Shown in pieces: positions 1 to 5,741 of a stretch of 5,741 bases of DNA. The stretch comes from an uncultured Bacteroidales bacterium (GTDB taxonomy: Bacteria; Bacteroidota; Bacteroidia; Bacteroidales; Muribaculaceae). Numbering within the stretch: the stretch's first letter is position 1; every line of letters starts with the position of its first letter. A program made the position numbers and the translations under genes. The stretch spans positions 1-5,741 of the forward strand of contig URZM01000142.1 of the NCBI GenBank assembly GCA_900552315.1. Direction: 5' to 3'. Below the pieces are notes generated by a model. That model saw nothing but the letters and a program-made list of their open reading frames with translations, searched no databases and was not told the origin of the DNA.

Positions 1-1
1 G

Positions 2-622
2 AGAGTATGCTATGGAGAAGATGGCGCCATGCTTTATGGCAAACAGTCCGTAGATGGAAATGGATACTATTTTAATACGAAAACAGGTGCTGTGACAAAT
101 GGCGAGAAGAAGATAGATGGTAAGTGGTATTATTTCGGTGAAGACGGTGTGATGCAGACAGGAGTACAGACGGTTCCAACGAAAAACGGTGGCAAGAAAA
201 AAGTATGCTATGGAGAAGACGGTGCTATGCTGTATGGTAAGCAGAAGTGCGGCGATAACTGGTATTATCTGCAGGCAAAGACAGGCGCTGTGATGTATGG
301 TGAACAGAAGATAGACGGCAAGTGGTATTATTTTGATCGTCAGACCGGTATTATGGCTGTTGGTATCCAGACGATTACGATGAATAGCGGTTCGAAGAAA
401 ACGGTTTGTTATGGCGCGGATGGTGCCATGTGCTATGGCGAACAGAAGATAGACGGCAAATGGTATTTGTTTGATTATAAGACGGGTGCCATGCAGACCG
501 GTATGGTGAAATTATCGAAGAAGACGGTTTATTATGGCGCGGATGGTGCCATGAGATATGGTGAACAGAAGATTAATGGCAAGTGGTATTATTTCCATAT
601 GAGAACAGGTGCCATGCAGACC
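2..622 (+). CDS. Cell-wall/choline-binding repeat protein, fragment lacking both ends
   Basis: The frame is open from base 2, and its first codons (RVCYGEDGAM) already match the repeat seen again at 203, so the ATG at 29 is an internal methionine and the true start lies outside the window. The visible 207 residues consist wholly of aromatic/glycine repeats of the CW_binding_1/choline-binding type: each has a G(K/N)WYYF-like core followed by (K/R)TGAMQTG or DGAM. In known proteins such repeats form a beta-solenoid that anchors secreted enzymes or adhesins to teichoic-acid choline or to glucans. No catalytic domain or signal peptide is in view, so the full protein's job is unknown. The frame continues to a stop at 748, but everything after codon 620-622 is antisense of the neighbouring L,D-transpeptidase and lacks repeat character. 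The family is typical of Gram-positive Firmicutes, unlike the Bacteroidales genes to the right. Family call is firm; the 3' end is set by the junction. Confidence 0.85.
5..202 (+). repeat. Cell-wall-binding supra-repeat A (66 codons)
   Basis: First visible unit, beginning VCYGEDGAMLYGKQ and ending PTKNGGKKK. It contains two aromatic sub-repeats (NGYYF and GKWYYF) and a basic, glycine-rich linker. The same opening word recurs 198 bp downstream, at 203, nearly unchanged in DNA (gtatgctatggagaag). Confidence 0.8.
203..403 (+). repeat. Cell-wall-binding supra-repeat B (67 codons)
   Basis: Begins VCYGEDGAMLYGKQ as in unit A, carries NWYYL and GKWYYF sub-repeats, and ends with the linker MNSGSKKT. 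One codon longer than unit A. The DNA match with A is strongest over the first ~35 bases, which suggests recent duplication. Confidence 0.8.
404..526 (+). repeat. Cell-wall-binding repeat C (short, 41 codons)
   Basis: Begins VCYGADGAMCYGEQ, has a single aromatic core (GKWYLF) and the GAMQTG turn, then a short linker KLSKKT. It lacks the second sub-repeat of units A and B. The 15-mer ggtgccatgcagacc lies at 485-499 and recurs at 608-622. Confidence 0.8.
527..622 (+). repeat. Cell-wall-binding repeat D, interrupted
   Basis: Begins VYYGADGAMRYGEQ and follows unit C almost residue by residue through GKWYYF and TGAMQT. It then stops: unit C continues with GMVKLSKKT, whereas here the next residues are YLCGYRVLD, with no repeat character. 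The break after base 622 marks the sequence junction. Confidence 0.8.
608..622. other. Junction between two unrelated sequences (shared 15-mer)
   Basis: The word ggtgccatgcagacc reads GAMQT in the plus-strand repeat protein and, on the other strand, GLHGT, a conserved motif of the YkuD L,D-transpeptidase fold. To the left, only the plus-strand protein makes sense; to the right, only the minus-strand protein does. An identical copy sits at 485-499 in repeat C, followed there by the expected Gly codon. The true breakpoint can be anywhere in this word, or a few bases further left if the native transpeptidase also had a Cys codon (tgt, 605-607) after HGT. No insertion-sequence end, integrase site or target duplication is visible. 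Confidence 0.8.
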
Positions 623-1264
623 TATCTGTGTGGATACCGGGTTCTTGATGCGTATGAAGCGTGGACCGAACTGCCCTTTCTTCTTAGAGGTGCGTCCGTT
701 GTCATCTGTGAACAGCCAGTCGCTGCTGTCATATATCCCTTCCACTGAGAAGAAGCCCTCCGGCGTGCGTGAGTCTGCTTTTTTGTGCTTTGTGCCATAG
801 TTGCGTGCGCACGCTATGCCGTATGACAGTATCTCGCGTCCGTATTTGTCGAACAGACCTACACGCATCAGCTGCTTGTCTATAATCAGGAATTTGTCGT
901 ATGGATTGTTGATGAGTTTGGAGGCATATGACAGCTCGTCCGACGCCATCTGGGGAATGATGCCCTCGGCATATTCCGATGCGTGGGCCGACGAACTCAT
1001 ATAGTCGAGAGCTTCTTGCGTGGACGCGAAAGTCATTTGCGGAATCGCCGGAGCTTTTGTTTCCGGCTCCGCCTGTTCCTCCGGCATAGAGTCTGGAAGC
1101 TCTTCAGGCATGGCGCCCGGTTCTTGTTCAGCCACAGGCGACGGGGTCTGAGCGCCGTTTCCGGAATTGACAGACCTGTCATTGGTGCAAGCCGTGACAC
1201 ACAGCGCTCCAAGGATGCCGGCAAAAAGTTGATTGAACACGGGACGGGGCAAAAATCTTCTCAC
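608..1264 (-). CDS. Lipoprotein L,D-transpeptidase (YkuD/ErfK family), 3'-truncated at the junction
   Basis: This enzyme class makes or remodels L,D cross-links in peptidoglycan or attaches proteins to it, in the periplasm. With the GTG start at 1264, 219 residues remain. They show a basic signal peptide (VRRFLPRP then a hydrophobic stretch) with lipobox VTAC and Cys26 for lipidation, a Pro/Glu/Met-rich flexible linker at about 41-76, and a YkuD domain from about residue 124. Visible motifs are RTPEGFFSV near 166-174, FGPRFIRI at 199-206 and IGLHGT at 214-219. The catalytic SHGC(I/V)R segment, expected about 15 residues on, is missing. A longer frame from TTG at 1300 was rejected because that codon lies inside the promoter -7 box. 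The frame also stays open leftward to 512, but those residues are antisense of the choline-type repeats. Family call is firm; function in this molecule cannot be claimed without the catalytic Cys. Confidence 0.85.
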
Positions 1265-1297
1265 GAATTGAATTGTATTAAAGTATGTATCGGACTG

Positions 1298-1329
1298 CAA
1301 ATTTAGCTAAATAAAGTGATTCAGCCAAA
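1298..1329 (-). promoter_or_regulatory. Bacteroidota-type promoter of the L,D-transpeptidase gene
   Basis: On the minus strand TTTG (1326-1329) is followed after 20 nt by TAAATTTG (1298-1305). This fits the Bacteroidota primary sigma-factor consensus of TTTG near -33 and TAnnTTTG near -7. Transcription would begin near 1290-1293, giving a leader of about 28 nt, A/T-rich and without a Shine-Dalgarno, before GTG at 1264. This placement also excludes the TTG at 1300 as a start codon. Confidence 0.7.
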
Positions 1330-1359
1330 CATGAGGGCAATATGAACCGGATTGAATCA
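1318..1359 (-). repeat. Inverted repeat between ygiQ and the L,D-transpeptidase gene
   Basis: Two 7-bp arms, TGATTCA at 1318-1324 and TGAATCA at 1353-1359 (plus strand), are separated by 28 nt. One arm overlaps the ygiQ stop codon; the other lies in the spacer of the downstream promoter. As RNA, the stem would be followed by CTTTATTT, so a weak terminator for uvrB-ygiQ is possible, but the loop is long and the T-run broken. It could equally be an operator or chance. Confidence 0.3.
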
Positions 1360-3282
1360 GTCCCGGGTCTTGCGTTTCCTGTTTTGAGGAGAACGCATGG
1401 CAGCATCACGGTCGGAATGTGTGCTGCGATATAGCGCGTCGATCAAGTCAGGTCGGTGGAGTTTCCTCAGGGCGTTGACTATTGCAGTCTTTTCTTTTGC
1501 CTCATACCAGAAAAAGAACCTCCGTTGCTCCTGTTTCTGCTCCGGGGTCGTGGCGGTGAAGATTTTCTCGCCTGTGTACGGATGGATGCCCGTATAGTAT
1601 ATCTCAGTGGCCAGAGTCATGGGTGTCGGGGTGAAGTCCTGGACCTGCTCGAGATGGAAATCCAAGTCCTTCGTCTTTGCTGCGAGCTCGGCCATGTCCA
1701 AGGCCGTACATCCGGGGTGCGAGCTTATGAAATAGGGGATAAGTTGCTGCCTCAGTCCATGGCTCTTGTTTACCTTGTCGAATATACGCTTGAATTTATA
1801 AAAGAGTGAGAACTCCGGTTTGCGCATGATATTCAGCACGTGGGAGGACGTATGTTCAGGCGCCACTTTAAGGCGTCCGCTCACATGCGAGGCTATCAGC
1901 TCCCTGTTGTATCGGTCATTGGCCTCCTGTATTTCCGGGCTGTGGGCAGGAGCCATGGATAGGTCATAGCGCACGCCGCTCCCTATGAAGCTCTTCTTGA
2001 CCGCAGGCAGCGCGTCTACACTGTGGTAGATGTCGAGCAGTGGGCGATGGTCGTTGTCGAGGTTGGGACACGGCTTGGGATGAAGACATGAGGGCCGGAC
2101 GCATCTTCGGCAAATGTCCTTGTCGCGTCCGCCCATGGAATACATGTTGGCCGACGGGCCTCCCAGGTCTGAGATATATCCCTTGAAATCGTGCATGGCG
2201 GTGACTTGCCGCACCTCCTTCATTATTGATTTCTTTGACCTTGAGGCTATGAATTTGCCCTGATGGGCGGATATGGTGCAGAACGCGCAACCGCCGAAAC
2301 AGCCTCTATGAAGGCATACCGAATGACGGATCATGTTATAAGCAGGTATATCCTTTCCCTTGTAGCGAGGATGGGGGAGACGGGTATAAGGCAAGTCGAA
2401 AGCTGCGTCTATCTCTCCTTGCGTCATGGGAGGATACATAGGGTTGACCCTTACGTATCTATCTCCCGTCTTCTGGTAAAGAACCGATCCGGAATACTTG
2501 TTGCTTTCCTCCTCTATGTGCTTGAAATTCAGGGATTGGGCATGTTTATCTTTAAGACATTCTTCAAACGATGCAAGTATTACTGTGGCATCCACCTCAT
2601 CGTCCACCTTGTCGGTGAAAAAGACCGTCTGCGGTATGTCGGTTATTTCCGAGAGGGGAGTGCCCTGGTCCAGCCGTTCTGCGATTGCCAGCATGGTACG
2701 TTCTCCCATGCCGTAGCTTATCATGTCGGCCTTGCAGAGAGCGAGAATCGATGGCAGCAGCTTGTCCTGCCAGTAGTCGTAATGGCTCAGTCGCCTCAAG
2801 GACGCTTCTATGCCTCCGGCTATCACCGGCACATCCGGATACAGCTCCTTCAATATGTTGCTGTACACCACCGTGGGATAATCCGGACGCGCTCCATGCT
2901 TGCCTCCGGGGGTATAGGCGTCGTCATGACGCATGCGCCTGGCGGCGGTGTAGTGGTTCACCATCGAGTCCATGGCTCCGGCCGACACGCCGAAGAACAG
3001 GCGGGGCTTGCCGAGCTTCTTGAAATCCCGCAGGTCGTCCCTCCAGTTCGGCTGAGGCACTATGGCCACACGGTAGCCGGCGTGCTCCAGCGTGCGGCCT
3101 ATCACAGCCGCGCCGAATGAGGGATGGTCCACGTATGCGTCGCCTGAGAAGATTATCACGTCCGGTTGCTCCCATCCACGCATGGTGATCTCGTCTTTGG
3201 TGGTGGGCAAATATAGGTTCTTGTCAAGCAGGGGATTGCCCTTTATGCCGGACCCGTCAGTGAAAGGATGTTGTTGCGTCAT
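1357..3282 (-). CDS. ygiQ: YgiQ family radical SAM protein
   Basis: A complete 641-residue member of the YgiQ/UPF0313 family, cytoplasmic, whose substrate is unknown. The N-terminal UPF0313 region has the family words LPTT, SGDAYVDHPSFG (46-57), GVSAGAMDSMVNHYT (98-112) and GGIEASLRRLSHYDYW (156-171). The radical SAM core carries the Cx3Cx2C motif at Cys328, Cys332 and Cys335 (CFGGCAFC), which binds the [4Fe-4S] cluster that cleaves S-adenosylmethionine. A second cysteine set, Cys391, 394, 399 and 405, is also characteristic of this family and could hold another metal site (inference). The C-terminal part (about 500-620) matches the DUF3362 region, with FTPTPMTLAT and YTG.HPYTGE, then ends in a short basic tail (NRKRKTR). 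It is somewhat shorter than the enterobacterial protein. ATG at 3282 lies 7 bp after the uvrB stop, which argues for one transcript. Family certain; reaction unknown. Confidence 0.95.
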   Translation of the reverse strand: MTQQHPFTDGSGIKGNPLLDKNLYLPTTKDEITMRGWEQPDVIIFSGDAYVDHPSFGAAVIGRTLEHAGYRVAIVPQPNWRDDLRDFKKLGKPRLFFGVSAGAMDSMVNHYTAARRMRHDDAYTPGGKHGARPDYPTVVYSNILKELYPDVPVIAGGIEASLRRLSHYDYWQDKLLPSILALCKADMISYGMGERTMLAIAERLDQGTPLSEITDIPQTVFFTDKVDDEVDATVILASFEECLKDKHAQSLNFKHIEEESNKYSGSVLYQKTGDRYVRVNPMYPPMTQGEIDAAFDLPYTRLPHPRYKGKDIPAYNMIRHSVCLHRGCFGGCAFCTISAHQGKFIASRSKKSIMKEVRQVTAMHDFKGYISDLGGPSANMYSMGGRDKDICRRCVRPSCLHPKPCPNLDNDHRPLLDIYHSVDALPAVKKSFIGSGVRYDLSMAPAHSPEIQEANDRYNRELIASHVSGRLKVAPEHTSSHVLNIMRKPEFSLFYKFKRIFDKVNKSHGLRQQLIPYFISSHPGCTALDMAELAAKTKDLDFHLEQVQDFTPTPMTLATEIYYTGIHPYTGEKIFTATTPEQKQEQRRFFFWYEAKEKTAIVNALRKLHRPDLIDALYRSTHSDRDAAMRSPQNRKRKTRD

Positions 3283-3289
3283 GATGCGT

Positions 3290-5389
3290 TCACTTGCTTT
3301 CCATGGTTTTCAAACGGTCTTCCAAAGCCAGGTATTCGTCTCGCAGACGCGCCGCCTCGAGAAAATTCATTTGTTTTGCGGCAGCCGTGATGTCGGAGTT
3401 GAGACGTTCCATGCGGACCCGTATGCTCGGCGCGTCATTGAGTATATAGGCGGTTACCGGGTCGGCTACTGCCGAGATAAGGTTCTCCTCATCGTAATAC
3501 GGGCGGGGAGCCGGGCGTGCGGATGCCGGTGCCTTCTTGGATGCCTTGCGCTTTGACTCCTCAGTCTGTTTGAAATCCTTGTCGCTCTGATACAGCTCCA
3601 GTAGGTCATCGGCCGACGACTGCTTCACTATTGGCTTGGGCGTTATGTGGTTCGCCAAGTTGTACGCCATCTGCTTTTGTCGGCGCCGCTCGGTCTCGTC
3701 GATGGTAAGCTGCATGGACTCGGTTATTTTATCCGCGTACATTATCACGAGGCCGTTCACATTGCGCGCCGCTCGTCCTGCCGTCTGTGTCAGGGACCTG
3801 TGGTTTCGCAGGAAACCCTCCTTGTCGGCGTCCAGGATGGCCACCAGGCTTACTTGCGGAAGGTCTATGCCCTCGCGCAGCAGGTTCACGCCTATAAGCA
3901 CGTCGTAGACTCCGGCCCTCAGGTCCTCGAGTATCTTGATGCGCTCCAAGGTCTCCACATCGCTGTGTATGTATGCCGTGCGTATGTCCATCTTGGAGAA
4001 ATAGTCGTTCAGCTCCTCTGCCATACGCTTTGTGAGGGTCGTCACGAGCACACGCTCGTCTTTCTCCACGCGCTGCTGGATCTCTTCTATGAGGTCGTCT
4101 ATCTGGTTAAGCGAGGGGCGCACCTCTATCTTCGGGTCGAGCAGCCCCGTGGGGCGTATGATCTGCTCTACAACCACGCCCTCCGAGCGGGTCAGCTCAT
4201 AGTCGGCCGGTGTGGCGGAGACATAGATGGCCTGGTTCGTCAGCCGCTCGAACTCGTCAAACCTCAACGGACGGTTGTCAATGGCCGCAGGCAACCTGAA
4301 CCCATACTCCACAAGGTTCATCTTGCGGGACAGATCACCTCCGTTCATTGCCCTGAGCTGGGGAATGGTTACATGGCTCTCGTCAATGAACGTTATATAG
4401 TCCTTCGGGAAATAGTCAAGCAGACAGAACGGCCGCGCTCCCGGCTCTCGCCCGTCAAAATAGCGGCTGTAATTCTCTATGCCTGAACAATGTCCCAACT
4501 CCTTTATCATCTCCAGGTCATACGTCACACGCTCCTGCAGTCTCTGAGCCTCTACCATGCGCCCTTCCTTGCGGAAAAACTCCGTCTGTGCGCCCAAGTC
4601 AAGGGAAATCTGGTCTATGGCCGAGGCCATCCTCTCCTTGGAGGTCACGAAGATGTTGGCAGGGTAGATATTGAATCCTTCTTCCTCAGTCAGAACCGCC
4701 TGGCTTACAGGGTCTATCGTCTGAATTTTCTCCACCTCGTCTCCCCAGAACAGCACGCGGAGCTGTATCTCCTCGAAGCTGAGCATAATGTCCACGGTGT
4801 CTCCCTTCACCCTGAACTCTCCCGGGCGCGGGTCTATGTCGCTCCTTGAATAAAGCGAGTCCACGAGTCGGCGCAGAAAATAGTTGCGGCTCATGCGCAT
4901 GCCTCGCTTGACCTCCACGACTCCCTGCTCGAAATCATTGGGATTGCCCATACCGTAAATGCACGATACGGACGACACGACTATCACGTCCCTGCGGCCG
5001 GAGAGCAGCGCGGCCACCGTGGAGAGCCTCAGTTTCTCTATCTGGTCATTGATGGCAAGGTCCTTCTCAATATACTTGTCCTTGCCCGGGATATACGCCT
5101 CAGGCTGGTAATAATCATAATAGCTCACGAAATACTGAACCGAATTTTCAGGGAAGAAACTCTTGAACTCGGTATACAGTTGTGCCGCGAGGGTCTTGTT
5201 GTGTGACAGGACAAGCGCCGGACGTTTGGCCTGCGCTATCACGTTGGCCATCGTGAACGTCTTGCCGCTGCCCGTCACGCCAAGCAGTGTCTGTGCCTTG
5301 TCATTGGAGTTTATTCCGGCAGTCAGCGCCGCTATGGCCTCCGGCTGGTCGCCGGTCGGCTTATATGCTGATGTAATCTTATAATCCAT
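3290..5389 (-). CDS. uvrB: Excinuclease ABC subunit UvrB
   Basis: The central damage-verifying helicase of nucleotide excision repair: it receives the lesion from UvrA, opens the duplex and positions UvrC for the two cuts. The 699-residue protein is complete. Visible in order are Walker A GVTGSGKT (37-44), the aromatic beta-hairpin YYDYYQPEAYIP (90-101) that clamps one strand, Walker B IDESH (335-339), SATPAD (391-396), NLLREGIDLP (502-511) and the arginine-finger motif QTAGRAARN (535-543). The C-terminal UVR motif (about 656-693, with AARLRDEY), which contacts UvrC, is intact. A lysine/alanine/proline-rich linker at about 606-632 before the UVR motif makes it slightly longer than the E. coli protein. 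ATG at 5389 gives the standard N-terminus (ITSAYKPTGDQPEAI). Transcribed first, ahead of ygiQ. No key residue is missing. Confidence 0.98.
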   Translation of the reverse strand: MDYKITSAYKPTGDQPEAIAALTAGINSNDKAQTLLGVTGSGKTFTMANVIAQAKRPALVLSHNKTLAAQLYTEFKSFFPENSVQYFVSYYDYYQPEAYIPGKDKYIEKDLAINDQIEKLRLSTVAALLSGRRDVIVVSSVSCIYGMGNPNDFEQGVVEVKRGMRMSRNYFLRRLVDSLYSRSDIDPRPGEFRVKGDTVDIMLSFEEIQLRVLFWGDEVEKIQTIDPVSQAVLTEEEGFNIYPANIFVTSKERMASAIDQISLDLGAQTEFFRKEGRMVEAQRLQERVTYDLEMIKELGHCSGIENYSRYFDGREPGARPFCLLDYFPKDYITFIDESHVTIPQLRAMNGGDLSRKMNLVEYGFRLPAAIDNRPLRFDEFERLTNQAIYVSATPADYELTRSEGVVVEQIIRPTGLLDPKIEVRPSLNQIDDLIEEIQQRVEKDERVLVTTLTKRMAEELNDYFSKMDIRTAYIHSDVETLERIKILEDLRAGVYDVLIGVNLLREGIDLPQVSLVAILDADKEGFLRNHRSLTQTAGRAARNVNGLVIMYADKITESMQLTIDETERRRQKQMAYNLANHITPKPIVKQSSADDLLELYQSDKDFKQTEESKRKASKKAPASARPAPRPYYDEENLISAVADPVTAYILNDAPSIRVRMERLNSDITAAAKQMNFLEAARLRDEYLALEDRLKTMESK

Positions 5390-5444
5390 TGTCGGTGTCC
5401 ATTACTGGTATCCATTGTCGGTACCCATTGGTTGGCACCCATTT
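5387..5444 (-). repeat. 13-bp tandem repeats with phased ATGs leading into the uvrB start
   Basis: On the minus strand the unit AATGG(G/A)YRCC(G/A)NN occurs four times, spaced 14, 13, 13 and 13 bp, and the uvrB start itself (AATGGATTATAAG) forms a fifth, partial copy. The ATGs lie at 5442, 5428, 5415, 5402 and 5389. Because the period is not a multiple of three, they fall in different frames. The one at 5428 shares the uvrB frame but meets TAA after eight codons; the one at 5402 gives a seven-codon frame ending just inside uvrB; those at 5442 and 5415 read out of frame into the gene. The main start is therefore 5389, on the basis of UvrB family alignment. Confidence 0.65.
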
Positions 5445-5450
5445 CTGGGT
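5437..5450 (-). other. Small hairpin in the uvrB leader
   Basis: In the minus-strand RNA, ACCCA and TGGGT form a 5-bp stem closed by a GAAA (GNRA-type) loop. It overlaps the first ATG of the tandem repeat. The short stem may be fortuitous. Confidence 0.3.
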
Positions 5451-5465
5451 TCTTCGAATCGCAGA

Positions 5466-5479
5466 GGCGGCTTCCCGCC
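5466..5479 (-). other. GC-rich hairpin near the 5' end of the predicted uvrB leader
   Basis: GGCGG and CCGCC form a perfect 5-bp GC stem around a 4-nt loop (GAAG on the minus strand), in otherwise A/T-rich surroundings. If the promoter at 5488-5518 is right, the stem begins within a few bases of the transcript's 5' end, where it could stabilise the RNA. It is too far from the gene and lacks the T-run of a terminator. Confidence 0.35.
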
Positions 5480-5487
5480 ACAAATTG

Positions 5488-5518
5488 CAAAGATAACAAA
5501 TTAACCGCGAACCACAAT
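5488..5518 (-). promoter_or_regulatory. Candidate Bacteroidota promoter for uvrB-ygiQ
   Basis: On the minus strand TATCTTTG (5488-5495) matches the TAnnTTTG -7 consensus. An ATTG (5515-5518), one mismatch from the TTTG -33 box, lies 19 nt upstream. Transcription would begin near 5480, giving a leader of about 90 nt that contains the GC hairpin and the ATG repeats. A second -7 match, TAGTTTTG at 5576-5583, has no visible -33 partner. No LexA-like operator is recognisable. Confidence 0.45.
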
Positions 5519-5741
5519 AACAAACTTGAACCACGCATCCCGATTTACCAAACTTTAACGTATTTATAAACCAACCAAAACTATTAACCAGACACCATTT
5601 ATTGATTACAGGCGACTTGTAGGGATGCACGCTCGTGCATCCGACTTACACGCGACTCAGCAGCAAGAAAGCAATTGAATGTCAAGGCATTACAGGGTTT
5701 GAATCAACTAATGAAATAGCTGCCTTAAAATGATTTTAGCA
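5519..5741. other. Intergenic region upstream of uvrB without a recognisable gene
   Basis: Together with the uvrB leader this makes about 350 bases without a gene. The part from 5480 to 5610 is A/C-rich on the plus strand and poor in G, as promoter regions often are. It then holds the REP-like hairpin, a non-coding stretch, and near the edge a small A/T palindrome (TAAAAT-G-ATTTTA, 5726-5738). No tRNA, convincing start codon or domain-bearing frame was seen. The next gene to the right lies outside the window. Confidence 0.6.
5613..5650. repeat. REP-like palindrome with GTAG head
   Basis: GTAG (5619-5622) is followed by GGATGCAC, a GCTC loop and GTGCATCC, a perfect 8-bp stem (5623-5642). Outer TGTA (5618-5621) and TACA (5647-5650) extend it into an imperfect, bulged palindrome. 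CGACTT occurs on both sides (5613-5618 and 5642-5647). A GTAG head plus bulged palindrome is the published hallmark of REP elements mobilised by RAYT transposases. No long T-run follows, so a plain terminator is less likely. Only one copy is in the window, so repetitiveness cannot be shown here. Confidence 0.45.

Noticed and set aside
1..622. Horizontally acquired island carrying a surface adhesin
   Set aside because: No insertion-sequence ends, integrase, tRNA site or target duplication is seen, and both genes break at one shared word; an assembly join explains this with fewer assumptions.
623..748. C-terminal extension of the repeat protein (YLCGYRVLD... to stop at 748)
   Set aside because: It is antisense of the well-conserved YkuD domain and lacks the repeat pattern; it exists only because of the junction.
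2263..3120. 285-codon open frame on the plus strand
   Set aside because: Lies wholly antisense to ygiQ, whose protein is conserved throughout; composition is that of a shadow frame in GC-rich coding DNA.
3647..4486. 279-codon open frame on the plus strand
   Set aside because: Antisense to the helicase core of uvrB, with no recognisable domain; a shadow frame.
5379..5630. Possible small minus-strand proteins upstream of uvrB (ending at 5379 or continuing to 5332)
   Set aside because: They span the A/T-rich promoter region and the ATG repeats and overlap the uvrB start; no domain or ribosome-binding signal supports them.
5726..5738. A/T palindrome TAAAAT-G-ATTTTA at the right edge
   Set aside because: Short, A/T only, and cut off from its context by the window end; compatible with chance.

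Overview
Most of this window (about 608-5741) is ordinary Bacteroidales-type chromosome, plausibly from the gut. The evidence is three minus-strand genes with strong Bacteroidota family resemblance, no clear Shine-Dalgarno sites, and a near-consensus Bacteroidota promoter (TTTG, 20-nt spacer, TAAATTTG). Read in the direction of transcription (right to left) the order is: an intergenic region with a REP-like hairpin, a candidate promoter and a leader of 13-bp repeats; uvrB (nucleotide excision repair helicase, complete); ygiQ (radical SAM enzyme of unknown role, complete, 7 bp behind uvrB and probably co-transcribed with it); a short spacer with an inverted repeat; and the promoter and 5' two-thirds of a lipoprotein L,D-transpeptidase gene.

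The first ~620 bases are different. They encode, on the plus strand, four tandem cell-wall/choline-binding-type repeats (KWYYF...TGAMQTG) typical of secreted surface proteins of Firmicutes such as Lachnospiraceae. The reading frame is open from the left edge, so the 5' part of the gene is missing, and its repeat pattern stops exactly after base 622. At that same point the L,D-transpeptidase, read from the other strand, loses its family pattern just after the conserved HGT motif and before the catalytic SHGC motif. The two halves meet at a 15-mer (608-622) that encodes GAMQT of the repeat on one strand and GLHGT of the transpeptidase on the other. The simplest explanation is an artificial join between two genomes at this shared word in a metagenome assembly; a real recombination event is possible but less likely.

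No phage, CRISPR, tRNA, rRNA or insertion sequence is visible. I found no convincing new biological system. The items most worth a second look are the junction at 608-622, the repeat-ATG leader in front of uvrB, and the GTAG-hairpin REP-like element at the right end.
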